38,871 nucleotides of DNA, from positions 1 through 38,871 of the forward strand of contig JACNHV010000193.1 of the NCBI GenBank assembly GCA_014383445.1, given 5' to 3'. The number at the start of each line of letters is the position of its first letter. The stretch's first letter is position 1. Position numbers and translations under genes: made by a program. Under the pieces are notes generated by a model, which saw nothing but the letters and a program-made list of their open reading frames with translations, did not search any database and was not told the origin of the DNA. The stretch comes from Candidatus Desulfobacula maris. Its GTDB lineage: Bacteria > Desulfobacterota > Desulfobacteria > Desulfobacterales > Desulfobacteraceae. Positions 23,289 to 32,273 of the stretch are shown here, in pieces.

Positions 23289-24656
23289 ATGCAAGTTGAT
23301 ACTATTATAAAAAACTGTAAGATTGTCAGGCATGACGGGATCCTGGATGCCGGATTAGCCATTGACCGTGGGAAAATAGTTGCCCTGGCAAAGGAATCTG
23401 AACTGCCGGATGCCAAAACTATGATAGATGGCAAGGGAAACTTTGTCATTCCCGGAATCGTGGATGCCCATGTTCATCTTCAGTATCCACCGGGTATTGA
23501 TCCTGAATCAAATATCCGGGCTGAAACCCGGGCCTGTGCGGCTGGCGGATGCACCACCCTTATACACTTGCTGGCGCCAGCAGACAATATTAAAGACCAG
23601 GCAAAGGAATTTGTCGGACTCTATGAAAAAAATGCCTATGTCGACCTTGCTTTAAGTGCACGGATTTATACCAGGGAAAATATAAGTCAAATCAGTGAAA
23701 TATATGATTACGGGATTAACAGTGTCAAACTTTTGCTCCCTTACAAGGGAAGTGAAGCCGTCTGGAAAGGACGTGCCGGCGGTATAGATGACGGCATTGT
23801 TTATCTGACCTTTAAAGAGGTCGCAAGGCTGGCAAAACAGGGACGTGACATATTTGTCAGGGTCCACTGTGAAAACGTGGAAATCTTTCTTGCGATGAAA
23901 AACGAATTCTTAGACCAGGGTAAGGAACCAGGCTCATGGAATGAGGTAAGAACAAGGGTTTGTGAACAGGAATCCATGCAGAAATGCCTATATCTGGCCG
24001 AAATAACCGGATGCCCTATCTATGTTGTCCATATGACCATTAAAGAAGGCCTGCAGCTTTTGACAAAAGCCAAAGCCCAGTGCGTAAATGTGATGACTGA
24101 AACCTGTGTCCAATATTTAACGCAGAACACGGATAATGTTGATCCAATCCTTTCCAAGGTCAACCCGCCCATCCGTGAGTCCGAAGATAATGAAAAACTT
24201 TGGGAGGCGTTAAGAAACGGCAGCATTGATGTGGTTGCCACAGACCACGCCCCAGTACCAAAATCAATGAAGCAAAATTTCTGGGATGCCACACCCGGCA
24301 TGCCCGGTTCAGAAACCTTTCTGCCCCTGATGCTCAGTGAAGGGGTAAACAAAGGACGAATTTCTCTTGAACGACTTGTTGATGTCTGCTGCTACAGCCC
24401 GGCTCGAAAATTCGGCCTTGCCCCCCGAAAAGGAGTTCTGGATATCGGTTCTGATGCAGACCTTTCGTTAATAGATCTTGAAAAAGAGGATATTGCCCCT
24501 GAAAATCCGATGTATTCCAACAGCGATTTTTCAACAGTGGCAGGGAAAAAAATCAAAGGGTGGCCGACTCTGACCATGCTGAGGGGAAAAATTGTTGTCA
24601 AGGATCAAAAAATAACAGGTGAAAGCGGATATGGCAGGTATGTACCGGGCCAATAG
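23289..24656 (+). CDS. Hydantoinase/dihydropyrimidinase-like cyclic amidohydrolase
   Basis: A 455-residue amidohydrolase of the dihydroorotase/dihydropyrimidinase group. All metal-site residues are visible: His61 and His63 in VDAHVHLQ, Lys147 in INSVKLLLPY (the lysine that is carbamylated in this family), His193 in RVHCEN, His248 in YVVHMT and Asp319 in ATDHAP. These enzymes hydrolyse cyclic amides, imides or hydantoins. It starts 16 bases after the CoA-transferase stop, with AGAGGG upstream. In this cluster it is the best candidate for opening a hydroxylated, reduced nitrogen ring. Allantoinase or dihydroorotase are possible alternatives, but no purine or pyrimidine genes are nearby. Confidence 0.9.
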   Translation: MQVDTIIKNCKIVRHDGILDAGLAIDRGKIVALAKESELPDAKTMIDGKGNFVIPGIVDAHVHLQYPPGIDPESNIRAETRACAAGGCTTLIHLLAPADNIKDQAKEFVGLYEKNAYVDLALSARIYTRENISQISEIYDYGINSVKLLLPYKGSEAVWKGRAGGIDDGIVYLTFKEVARLAKQGRDIFVRVHCENVEIFLAMKNEFLDQGKEPGSWNEVRTRVCEQESMQKCLYLAEITGCPIYVVHMTIKEGLQLLTKAKAQCVNVMTETCVQYLTQNTDNVDPILSKVNPPIRESEDNEKLWEALRNGSIDVVATDHAPVPKSMKQNFWDATPGMPGSETFLPLMLSEGVNKGRISLERLVDVCCYSPARKFGLAPRKGVLDIGSDADLSLIDLEKEDIAPENPMYSNSDFSTVAGKKIKGWPTLTMLRGKIVVKDQKITGESGYGRYVPGQ

Positions 24657-24740
24657 AGAAGGCCATATCCTGTTAATTTCGATAACTATGAATAATAAAT
24701 GTTTTAGATCATTAATTAAGATAAACCTAAGGAGATAGTG

Positions 24741-25637
24741 ATGAGTTCAGACACAATTACATCAGAAACACTGATTTATGAAAAAAAAGATTATAAAGAG
24801 GGGTCGGTTGCTACCCTGCAATTTAACAAACCGCATACCATGAATGCATTGAATATTGAATTCAGCAAGGAAATCGATGCTGCCCTGGATCAAATTGAAC
24901 AGGATGATGATGTCAAGGCCGTCGTTTTTAAAGGTTCTGGAAATGCCTTCTCTTCCGGATATGATCTCGGGCGTGTTTATTTTGTTTACGGTGGTGGCTC
25001 TGGAAAACCCAAAGACGACACCCGGCGCCCCAGTCAGAGAGCCCGGCTGGCATATGACAAATGGCGTGCGGAAAGTCTTCGCAGAATATTCTTCATGGAC
25101 AAGATCACCATTGCACAGGTTCATGGATATTGTATCGGCGGCGGTCTATACATGTCCCTTTGCTGTGATATGACTGTGTGTTCCGAAGATGCCAAGATCG
25201 GCCATGTTGAACAGAGACTCGGTTTTGCAGGATCCATGTATGTGTTTCCGATTCTCATGAGCCTTATCGGCCAGAAAAAAGCAAGGGAAATGCTGCTCAC
25301 AGGAAAGCTGATGGACGGTATAGAAGCGGAAAGAATCGGTCTTGTTAATACAGTTGTACCGCTGGACCAGCTTGACGAGGAGGTCAGAAAACTGGCTGAA
25401 TCCATGACCCTTCTCCCCCGTGATGGTATTGCCATAGGCAAGGCCTGTGCGAGACTGGCATATGATTCCATGGGACTGACCTCCGCCTTTGGACAGGGAT
25501 ATCTTGGACATACCATGTTCACCAATACAAGATTTGAGGAAGGCGAGTACAATTTCCTCAGACGACGAAGGGATGTCGGGGTGAAAGAGGCCATCAAGGA
25601 AAGGGACGCCCGTTATAATAGAATTTTTGATAAATAG
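24741..25637 (+). CDS. Enoyl-CoA hydratase/isomerase-family protein (crotonase 1)
   Basis: A 298-residue crotonase, longer than the usual 255-265 because of inserts near residues 80-105 (a glycine-rich GGGSGK segment) and a C-terminal arginine-rich extension. ATG 24741 is preferred over GTG 24738 because AAGGAG lies 6 bases before it. The oxyanion-hole helix reads GYCIGGGLYMSLCCD, in which the first catalytic glutamate of hydratases (GGGCEL) is a tyrosine; the second is kept in GHVEQRLG. It may be a hydrolase, isomerase or lyase rather than a simple hydratase. It lies between the hydantoinase-like gene and hydroxylase 2. Confidence 0.88.
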   Translation: MSSDTITSETLIYEKKDYKEGSVATLQFNKPHTMNALNIEFSKEIDAALDQIEQDDDVKAVVFKGSGNAFSSGYDLGRVYFVYGGGSGKPKDDTRRPSQRARLAYDKWRAESLRRIFFMDKITIAQVHGYCIGGGLYMSLCCDMTVCSEDAKIGHVEQRLGFAGSMYVFPILMSLIGQKKAREMLLTGKLMDGIEAERIGLVNTVVPLDQLDEEVRKLAESMTLLPRDGIAIGKACARLAYDSMGLTSAFGQGYLGHTMFTNTRFEEGEYNFLRRRRDVGVKEAIKERDARYNRIFDK

Positions 25638-25702
25638 TGTTTAAAATTTAAGACAAGAGCTATAAATGCAGGCCCTGAAACTAAATAATTAGGAGAAGGT
25701 TA

Positions 25703-26560
25703 ATGGAAACTTTTGAATATATCAAACCCAAAAGTATGGATGATGCCATGAATGCGTTAAATACATATGAAAATGCCTTTTTGCTGGCCGGAGGAACTGA
25801 TCTTTTGGTGGGCATGAAATACAATTCCATTAAACCTGAGTGCATCGTAGACATAAAAGAAATACCCCGGATGAATACGTTTGAATTCAATGACGGGTGG
25901 CGGTTTGGGGCTTTGGTTACCGTCCGGGATATCGAGGTCTCAGACAGGCTCAAACAAACAATGCCCTTTCTTAACCAGACTGCAAAAGCGCTGGGGTCAA
26001 TTCAAATCAGAAACAGGGCCACCATTGGTGGAAACCTGTCCAATGCGTCTCCCTGTTCAAATTTCGGAGCAATGTTCCTGGCAATGGATGCAATGCTCAA
26101 AATTATTTCAAAGGATGGGGAACGGCAGATAGCTTTGCAGGACTTTTTTTGCGGCCCGAACCAGACCGTCTTGAAAAAAGGTGAAATATTGACCGAGATC
26201 AGGGTCCCGGAAGATGCAGGCAAGGCTGAAGGAATATTTTTAAAACATTCTGCAGGCAAATCCAATGATCTGGGCCTGGTGAATATTGCTATCACCCTGC
26301 ACAGAGAGCCTGGCACTAACTTGTGTAAGAAAATAACCATTGCCATGGGAGCTGTTGCTCCGACACCCATACGGGCAAAAAAGGCTGAAGCAGTTTTGAA
26401 CAATAATATTTTAACACCTGATTTGATTATAAGAGCAGCAAAAAAAGCATCAAACGAGGCAACTCCCATTTCAGATTTCCGAGCTTCGGCAGACTATAGA
26501 AGATCTTTGGTTGCAACAATGGTTGCAAAGGGAATCAATACGCTTATTAAAGCTTCGTGA
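25703..26560 (+). CDS. Molybdenum hydroxylase 2, FAD-binding subunit
   Basis: A 285-residue FAD subunit of the xanthine dehydrogenase family. FAD motifs are LLAGGTDLLVGMK near residue 30 and TIGGNLSNASPCSNFG near residue 109; the C-terminal flavoprotein domain (about 170-280) carries MGAVAPTPIRAKKAE. AGGAG lies before ATG 25703. It is only distantly similar to the set 1 subunit (13401-14273), so the two hydroxylases probably act on different intermediates. It begins the second FAD, 2Fe-2S, Mo block. Confidence 0.95.
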   Translation: METFEYIKPKSMDDAMNALNTYENAFLLAGGTDLLVGMKYNSIKPECIVDIKEIPRMNTFEFNDGWRFGALVTVRDIEVSDRLKQTMPFLNQTAKALGSIQIRNRATIGGNLSNASPCSNFGAMFLAMDAMLKIISKDGERQIALQDFFCGPNQTVLKKGEILTEIRVPEDAGKAEGIFLKHSAGKSNDLGLVNIAITLHREPGTNLCKKITIAMGAVAPTPIRAKKAEAVLNNNILTPDLIIRAAKKASNEATPISDFRASADYRRSLVATMVAKGINTLIKAS

Positions 26561-26614
26561 TGTATTTAGACTTAAAACGAACTCAATTATTGCAAATAAA
26601 GGGAGAACGTTAAC

Positions 26615-27094
26615 ATGGTAAAAAAATATCCGGTCCGGGTCAATGTAAACGGTGACGATTATGAAGCTCTGGTTGACCCGAGAAAGACATTGCTCCAATT
26701 TTTACGGGAGGACCTTGATTTAACAGGAACCAAGGAAGGTTGTGATGAAGGAGATTGCGGGGCCTGTTCCGTCATTCTCAACAACAGGGTCGTCAGTTCC
26801 TGCCTGGTTTTGGCCGTGGAAGTTGATAATGCCGTAATCGAGACCATTGAAGGGGTAAAAACAGGGGAAGAACTGCATCCGGTCCAGCAGGCCTTTGTGG
26901 ACAGCGGAGCTATCCAGTGCGGTTTTTGTACACCCGGAATGGTCATCACAACAAAAGCCATGCTCCAGGAGATGCCGAATCCCTCAACAAAGGAGGTTAA
27001 AGAGTATTTAGCAGGAAATCTGTGCCGGTGCACCGGCTATGTTAAAATTCTTGATGCCGTTGAAAACGCCAAAGAAAAATTAAAAAATGGATAA
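26615..27094 (+). CDS. Molybdenum hydroxylase 2, 2Fe-2S subunit
   Basis: A 159-residue small subunit, the same length as in set 1. The ferredoxin-type cluster motif is GCDEGDCGACSVILNNRVV plus a following cysteine; the second cluster uses CGFCTPG and CRCTGY. It carries electrons from the molybdenum subunit to the FAD subunit. GGGAG precedes the ATG. The next gene either overlaps its stop (ATG 27087) or begins 16 bases later (ATG 27111). Confidence 0.96.
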   Translation: MVKKYPVRVNVNGDDYEALVDPRKTLLQFLREDLDLTGTKEGCDEGDCGACSVILNNRVVSSCLVLAVEVDNAVIETIEGVKTGEELHPVQQAFVDSGAIQCGFCTPGMVITTKAMLQEMPNPSTKEVKEYLAGNLCRCTGYVKILDAVENAKEKLKNG

Positions 27095-27110
27095 GAAGGG
27101 GGCACTTACA

Positions 27111-29384
27111 ATGGACAATTACTCTGTGATCGGAAAACGGATCAAAAACAGGGATGCCGTGACCAAGGTTACAGGCAAGGCTGTTTTTGCTGCAGATATA
27201 AAGTTAAAAGGAATGCTCTACGGCAAAATTCTCAGATCCAAGGCGGCCCATGCCAGAATCCTGAGCATTGATGTTTCAGAGGCCCGGCAACTTAAAGGGG
27301 TAAAGGCGGTTATCACCTGTGAGGATACCCCCTTGATAAAATACAGCATTCATCCTTTAATGGCCGACAAACTTGCATTTGAAGATAAGAAAGTCAGATA
27401 TATCGGTGATGAAATAGCCGCAGTAGCAGCTGTGGATGAAGCCACTGCAATCAAAGCATTGTCCTTGATCAAAGTTGACCTGGAAGAACTTGAAGGCTTG
27501 TTTGACCCTGTTGAAGCTATGAAAGAAGGAGCACCCAAAATCCATGACCATCTTGAAACAAATGTTTCCAAACATTTTAAGATGGATTGCGGAGATATTG
27601 AACAAGGGTTTGCAAGGTCAGATTTTATTATCGAAAAAACATTTACCACCCATGCCCAGTCCCATTCCAGCATTGAAACCCATGCCTGTGTCGCAGATTG
27701 TGGTCTGGACAACCAGGTCACTATGTGGGTCAATACCCAGGCACCTCACCCATTAAAGCATAGAATCTCCCAGGTCCTTGCCATTGAACCGGAAAAAATT
27801 CGTGTCATCCCACCCTATATTGGCGGCGGTTTCGGCAGCAAAATCGACCTGGATACCACCCATATCGCCTGTGTATTGCTTTCTAAAAAAACGGGTCGAC
27901 CGGTTAAAATAATCAACACACGTGAAGAGCAGTTCACTGCAACAAGGATGCGGCACCCATCCATTACTGAATTAAAGTTCGGGTTCAATCATGACGGAAC
28001 CATTGTTGCAAAACAGGCAAGGGCAATCATTGACAATGGTGCCTATAACAGCCATGGACCATCCGTCATGGGCTACCATAACGTCATGTTTTCTTCACTT
28101 TATCGTGTTGAGAACATATCATACGAAGGCTCTCTGGTTTATACAAACAAGAATTACGGAGGAGCATGCAGGGGCTATGGCGATCCCCAGGCAACATTTG
28201 CCCAGGAAACAATGATGGACATGATTGCCGAAAAATTGGATATGGACCCCATAGAATTAAGACTGAAAAATTCTAATCATCCGGATGAAAAGACGGCAAA
28301 CGCCGTAGAAATAACAAGCTGCGGTCTGACTGAGACCCTTGAAGCTGTTAAAAAAGCGTCCAACTGGTCCGAAAAAAAGAAGACCAAGAAAAAATATAGA
28401 GGCCTGGGCGTTGCATCCATGATCTATACCGGGGGGGGCAGCAGGGGGTCCGGGTTTAATTACTCTGGAGCCACTATGAAAATGGATGCTTCCGGAACCA
28501 TCTTTTTGAATACTGGAGCAACCGATATCGGCCAGGGATCAAATACAACGCTTACTATGATAGCGGCCGAAATACTCGGGATGGAGCCGGAACAGATCCG
28601 ACTTATAACATCTGATACAGATACCACATTGCCCTGCATGGGCACTTTTGGTTCACGGGTGACATTCTGTGCTGGAAATGCAGTGTCCCAGGCCGCCCTT
28701 AATCTCAAAGAGAAAATTATAGCCCGGGCCGCCGATATATTGGGGGAACCGGTTGTGCGCCTGGAGATCAAAGCGCGTAATGTCTGTGTCGCACAAGAAC
28801 CCGAAAAAGGAATCGCTTTTTCACAGATCGGTGCTGTTTCTTATTCCCAAAAGCAAGAGGTATTGACAGGAGCAGGATATTATGACGGACCCGAGATCGC
28901 CAAGGATTTTGATCCGAAAAGCTATTATGCTTACCCCGGACCTGCCATGTCCTTTGCCACCCACCTGGCCGAAGTAGAAGTTGATCCTGAAAGCGGCAGG
29001 GTGGAATTAATCAATTTTTATGCTGCCCATGATTCAGGCAAAGTGATCAACCCGCTTTTGGCAGAAGGACAGATAGAAGGAGGTGCAGTCATGGGTTTTG
29101 GCTGGGCCTTAACTGAAGAGTTAAAATTTGAAAACGGCAGAATACTGAACCCGAATTTTCATGATTATAAGCTTTTTTCCATCAAAGACATCCCTCAGAT
29201 TACCCCGATACTGGTGGAAACCATCGACCCTAACGGTCCTTTCGGGGCAAAAGGGTTGGGAGAATGTGCCATGGTTTCAACAGCACCGGCAATTTTAAAC
29301 GCCATCTGTGATGCTGTAGGGGTAAGGATTTGTGACCTTCCTGCCACATCGGAAAAAGTTTTTAACCATATTAAATTAAAATAA
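27111..29384 (+). CDS. Molybdenum hydroxylase 2, molybdopterin-binding catalytic subunit
   Basis: A 757-residue large subunit from ATG 27111, which follows the purine run AAGAAGGGGG. An upstream ATG at 27087 would add eight residues, but the protein aligned from MDNYSVIGKR matches the start of its set 1 counterpart better. It has the hammerhead domain (DAVTKVTGKAVFAAD), IGGGFGSKIDLDTTH, GGACRGYGDPQATFAQE, TDIGQGSNTTLT and GAKGLGECAMV, with catalytic Glu718. The substrate-pocket segment differs from set 1 (ACRGYGDPQ against AFRGFGNAE), so a different substrate or ring position is likely. It lacks the CODH signature loop. Confidence 0.94.
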   Translation: MDNYSVIGKRIKNRDAVTKVTGKAVFAADIKLKGMLYGKILRSKAAHARILSIDVSEARQLKGVKAVITCEDTPLIKYSIHPLMADKLAFEDKKVRYIGDEIAAVAAVDEATAIKALSLIKVDLEELEGLFDPVEAMKEGAPKIHDHLETNVSKHFKMDCGDIEQGFARSDFIIEKTFTTHAQSHSSIETHACVADCGLDNQVTMWVNTQAPHPLKHRISQVLAIEPEKIRVIPPYIGGGFGSKIDLDTTHIACVLLSKKTGRPVKIINTREEQFTATRMRHPSITELKFGFNHDGTIVAKQARAIIDNGAYNSHGPSVMGYHNVMFSSLYRVENISYEGSLVYTNKNYGGACRGYGDPQATFAQETMMDMIAEKLDMDPIELRLKNSNHPDEKTANAVEITSCGLTETLEAVKKASNWSEKKKTKKKYRGLGVASMIYTGGGSRGSGFNYSGATMKMDASGTIFLNTGATDIGQGSNTTLTMIAAEILGMEPEQIRLITSDTDTTLPCMGTFGSRVTFCAGNAVSQAALNLKEKIIARAADILGEPVVRLEIKARNVCVAQEPEKGIAFSQIGAVSYSQKQEVLTGAGYYDGPEIAKDFDPKSYYAYPGPAMSFATHLAEVEVDPESGRVELINFYAAHDSGKVINPLLAEGQIEGGAVMGFGWALTEELKFENGRILNPNFHDYKLFSIKDIPQITPILVETIDPNGPFGAKGLGECAMVSTAPAILNAICDAVGVRICDLPATSEKVFNHIKLK

Positions 29385-29444
29385 ACCCAAATGAAACAGC
29401 CTGTCCAACAGCTGTAAATTATAGGGAAGTTTAGGAGAATAACC

Positions 29445-30665
29445 ATGAACAAAACACTGGGAAACATTAAAGTCATCGAACTGGCCCAATATATTTCAGG
29501 GCCTTTCTGCGGGATGCTTCTTGCAGGCCTGGGTGCAAATGTAACTAAAATAGAACCCCCTGAAGCCGGAGATATCTCCAGGAGATGCGGCCCTTTTCCC
29601 GATGACATTCCCCATACGGACAGGAGTGGATTATTTCACTATTTAAACCGGAATAAAAAAGGAATTACCCTCGACATCAGGAAGCCGACCGGCAGACAAA
29701 TTTTCATAGAACTGCTCAAGGATGCCGATGTTTTGATAGAAGATCTGCCACCAAACCTTGCAAAGGAGCTGAAACTTGATTTCGCAACCTTGCGTGAAAT
29801 CAACCCGAAACTAAACGTGATTTCCATCACGCCCTTTGGCCAGACAGGTCCTTACAGGGACTATAAGGCCTATGCAATCAATGCCAGTGCCCTGGGCGGA
29901 ATGAGTTCCATTGTGGGTGATCCTAAAAGAGAACCTTTAACCCCTCCTTTCTCCATGGGTAATTTCCAGACAGGGGTCATTGCATCCAATGCCATCATTT
30001 CTGCCCTGATGGCCGGTATGAAAATAAACAGGGGCCAGCAAATTGATATTTCAGAGGCAGAGTCCTGGTCCATTTTTCATACGGGCAACGTGGTTTCCGC
30101 ATTTGTATATGGCGGGCGGAAAAGAACCAGGTCCGGCCACAGAACATTTGCCCCTTACCCCTATACTTTGCTTCCCTGCAAGGACGGCTATATTTCTATG
30201 ATTGCCCTTCGGGGATCTGAATGGAAAAGGTTTCTGGAGATTATGGGAGACGGAAAGATACCGGAATGGTATGCATCGGACGAGCGGTTCAAGGACAGGG
30301 CCAAGGCGGGAAGAGAACACAGTGAAGTCCTTGACAATCTTTTGTCCCCCTGGCTCATGTCTCATACAAGGGAAGAAATTTTCAACAAATGCCGGGAAAA
30401 ACATGTACCGTTTATGCCGGTAAGAAACATGGATGAAGTTGTTAATTGTGAGCACTTAAATAAACGGGAATACTTTGATACCATAAAATTGACCGGCACC
30501 AACGGGTTTAAATGTCCGGGCGCCCCCGTGAGATTTTCCCAAAGCCACTGGGAATTAAATGATACAGCCCCCTCTTTATCAGCGCACAACCATGAGGTAT
30601 TTTGCGAAGAATTAGAGTACTCAAAAGAGGAACTGGTTCAACTGAGAAGGACCGGTACTATTTAA
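29445..30665 (+). CDS. CaiB/BaiF (class III) CoA-transferase 2, catalytic Asp replaced by Asn
   Basis: A 406-residue family III CoA-transferase-like protein with GNIKVIELAQYISGPFCG, LAGLGANVTKIEPPEAGD, RNKKGITLDIRKPTGR and the C-terminal SAHNHEVFCEEL. The catalytic segment, GDxxxG in the family, reads SMGNFQTGV here, so Asn173 replaces the aspartate that forms the acyl anhydride and CoA thioester. The codon is AAT, unambiguous in this sequence. It might be inactive as a transferase, work after deamidation, or act as a lyase, racemase or structural partner. AGGAG precedes the ATG. It begins the CoA section of the cluster (two crotonases and a ligase follow). Confidence 0.88.
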   Translation: MNKTLGNIKVIELAQYISGPFCGMLLAGLGANVTKIEPPEAGDISRRCGPFPDDIPHTDRSGLFHYLNRNKKGITLDIRKPTGRQIFIELLKDADVLIEDLPPNLAKELKLDFATLREINPKLNVISITPFGQTGPYRDYKAYAINASALGGMSSIVGDPKREPLTPPFSMGNFQTGVIASNAIISALMAGMKINRGQQIDISEAESWSIFHTGNVVSAFVYGGRKRTRSGHRTFAPYPYTLLPCKDGYISMIALRGSEWKRFLEIMGDGKIPEWYASDERFKDRAKAGREHSEVLDNLLSPWLMSHTREEIFNKCREKHVPFMPVRNMDEVVNCEHLNKREYFDTIKLTGTNGFKCPGAPVRFSQSHWELNDTAPSLSAHNHEVFCEELEYSKEELVQLRRTGTI

Positions 30666-30731
30666 TTGGGGCCATATTGGAAAATAAATAAACAACTGTG
30701 GCGCGCACCCCTAAAACCAGGAACATGAACA

Positions 30732-31499
30732 ATGCGTTATGAGATTTTGTCATTTCACAGGGAAAACAGGGTGATGGTAATCCAGTTGCATGGCAATGGA
30801 ACCTGTTATGGGGAACCGGTCCAAATTGCCAACGAACTCAATGAACTTTGCAATACCATTTATCCTGACCCGGAAATCCAGGTGGTCATCATCAATCTGG
30901 AACAGACCGGGTGGCAGAATAAACTTACTTTGAGTCAAACCATTTTGAACACTGATCCGGCAAGAGATAACCCCATGTCCTGGGCTGAGCCTGTGTCAAA
31001 GCTTGAAATTCCGGTTATCATGTCCATCAACGGATATGCCCTGGGCCAGGCCCTGGAGCTGGCCCTTGCCTGTGACATGAGAGTTGCCTCCCATGCTTCT
31101 TTTTTCGGGCTGCCCCATATCAATGACGACATAATCCCATGGGACGGGGGTACACAGCGATTATCCAGGTTGATTGGAAAAAGCAATGCCATGGAAATGC
31201 TCTTTACCGGACAAACCATAAACGGGGAAGAGGCCCTTCGAATGGGGCTGGTAAATCAGCTTATTGAAGGCAAGGCGCTTTTGTCCAAGGTCATGGAAAC
31301 AGCACAGAAAATAGCCGGCAAAGGCCCCATTGCCTTGAAATATACAAAGGAAGCGGTCAACAAAGGGATGGATTTAACCATGGATCAGGCTCTGAACCTG
31401 GAAGCCGACCTTTATTTTTTACTGCACACCAGCCATGACCGGACCGAGGGAATCAAAGCATTTCAGGAAAAGAGAAAAGCCCGGTTCAGTGGAGAATAA
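30732..31499 (+). CDS. Enoyl-CoA hydratase/isomerase-family protein (crotonase 2)
   Basis: A 255-residue crotonase of normal length. The oxyanion-hole segment INGYALGQALELALACD keeps the first catalytic glutamate (in LEL). At the second position, usually PE, it has FGLPHIN, so histidine replaces glutamate. The N-terminal beta-strand region is divergent: the usual RP/KP N-A-L motif is not evident. Isomerase, hydrolase or decarboxylase activity is possible. It is followed after 11 bases by crotonase 3, with AAGGAGG between, so the two are co-translated and may act in sequence or as a pair. Confidence 0.85.
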   Translation: MRYEILSFHRENRVMVIQLHGNGTCYGEPVQIANELNELCNTIYPDPEIQVVIINLEQTGWQNKLTLSQTILNTDPARDNPMSWAEPVSKLEIPVIMSINGYALGQALELALACDMRVASHASFFGLPHINDDIIPWDGGTQRLSRLIGKSNAMEMLFTGQTINGEEALRMGLVNQLIEGKALLSKVMETAQKIAGKGPIALKYTKEAVNKGMDLTMDQALNLEADLYFLLHTSHDRTEGIKAFQEKRKARFSGE

Positions 31500-31510
31500 A
31501 GGAGGGGCAT

Positions 31511-32248
31511 ATGAGTGGATTTGAGACATTAATCTATGAAAAAACAGACAGGATAGCCTATGTGACAATTAACCGTCCCAAGGCAATGAATGCATATAAT
31601 ATACAGATGCGCGATGATCTCTACCAAATTTTGAGTGCCATCAAGGATGACCCTGACGTATATGTTGTTATTTTTAAAGGAACCGGAGAAAAGGCATTTT
31701 GCGCAGGTGCGGATTTAAGTGAGTTTCTCACTGCCCCCTCTCCCATTGCCGCCCGTAAGGTTCGCTTCGAAAGAGATGTCTGGGGGCTTTTTTTAAGCAT
31801 ACCCCAGCCTATAATCGCCGCCCTTCACGGCTATGTCCTGGGTTCCGGAATCGAGATAGCCCTGTGCTGTGATATTCGAATCGCTTCAAGAAATACCAGA
31901 TTTGGTCTTCCTGAGGTTGGCCTGGGGATGATTCCTGCTGCCGGCGGAACCCAGACCCTTCCGCGTACTGTGGGGAAATCAAAGGCCCTTGAAATGCTTC
32001 TCACGGACGAGTGGATCGACGGGGAGGAAGCTTTCAGGATCGGGCTGGTTAACCATGTGGTATCTGATGATACACTTTATGACCATGCTAATGAGATGGC
32101 CCGGAAGATTGCTTCCCATGATCCGGCTGCTGTCAGGGCTGCCAAACAGGCAGTGGTCCGGGGCATGGATGTCAGGCTTTCAGAAGGCCTTTTCCTTGAA
32201 AAGAGCCTTGCCTCACATCTTTCAGCAATCAAAAACAAACAACCTTAA
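31511..32248 (+). CDS. Enoyl-CoA hydratase (crotonase 3)
   Basis: A 245-residue crotonase with every hydratase landmark: VTINRPKAMNAYN, AFCAGADLSEF, the oxyanion hole, and both catalytic glutamates, in LGSGIEIALCCD and GLPEVGLGMIPAAGG. It is the only one of the three crotonases in the cluster with both glutamates, so it is the best candidate for a conventional 2-enoyl-CoA hydratase. A strong AAGGAGG lies before the ATG. Its end is 25 bases from the acyl-CoA ligase start. Confidence 0.92.
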   Translation: MSGFETLIYEKTDRIAYVTINRPKAMNAYNIQMRDDLYQILSAIKDDPDVYVVIFKGTGEKAFCAGADLSEFLTAPSPIAARKVRFERDVWGLFLSIPQPIIAALHGYVLGSGIEIALCCDIRIASRNTRFGLPEVGLGMIPAAGGTQTLPRTVGKSKALEMLLTDEWIDGEEAFRIGLVNHVVSDDTLYDHANEMARKIASHDPAAVRAAKQAVVRGMDVRLSEGLFLEKSLASHLSAIKNKQP

Positions 32249-32273
32249 ATATTAATATCCAGATGAGGTAAAT

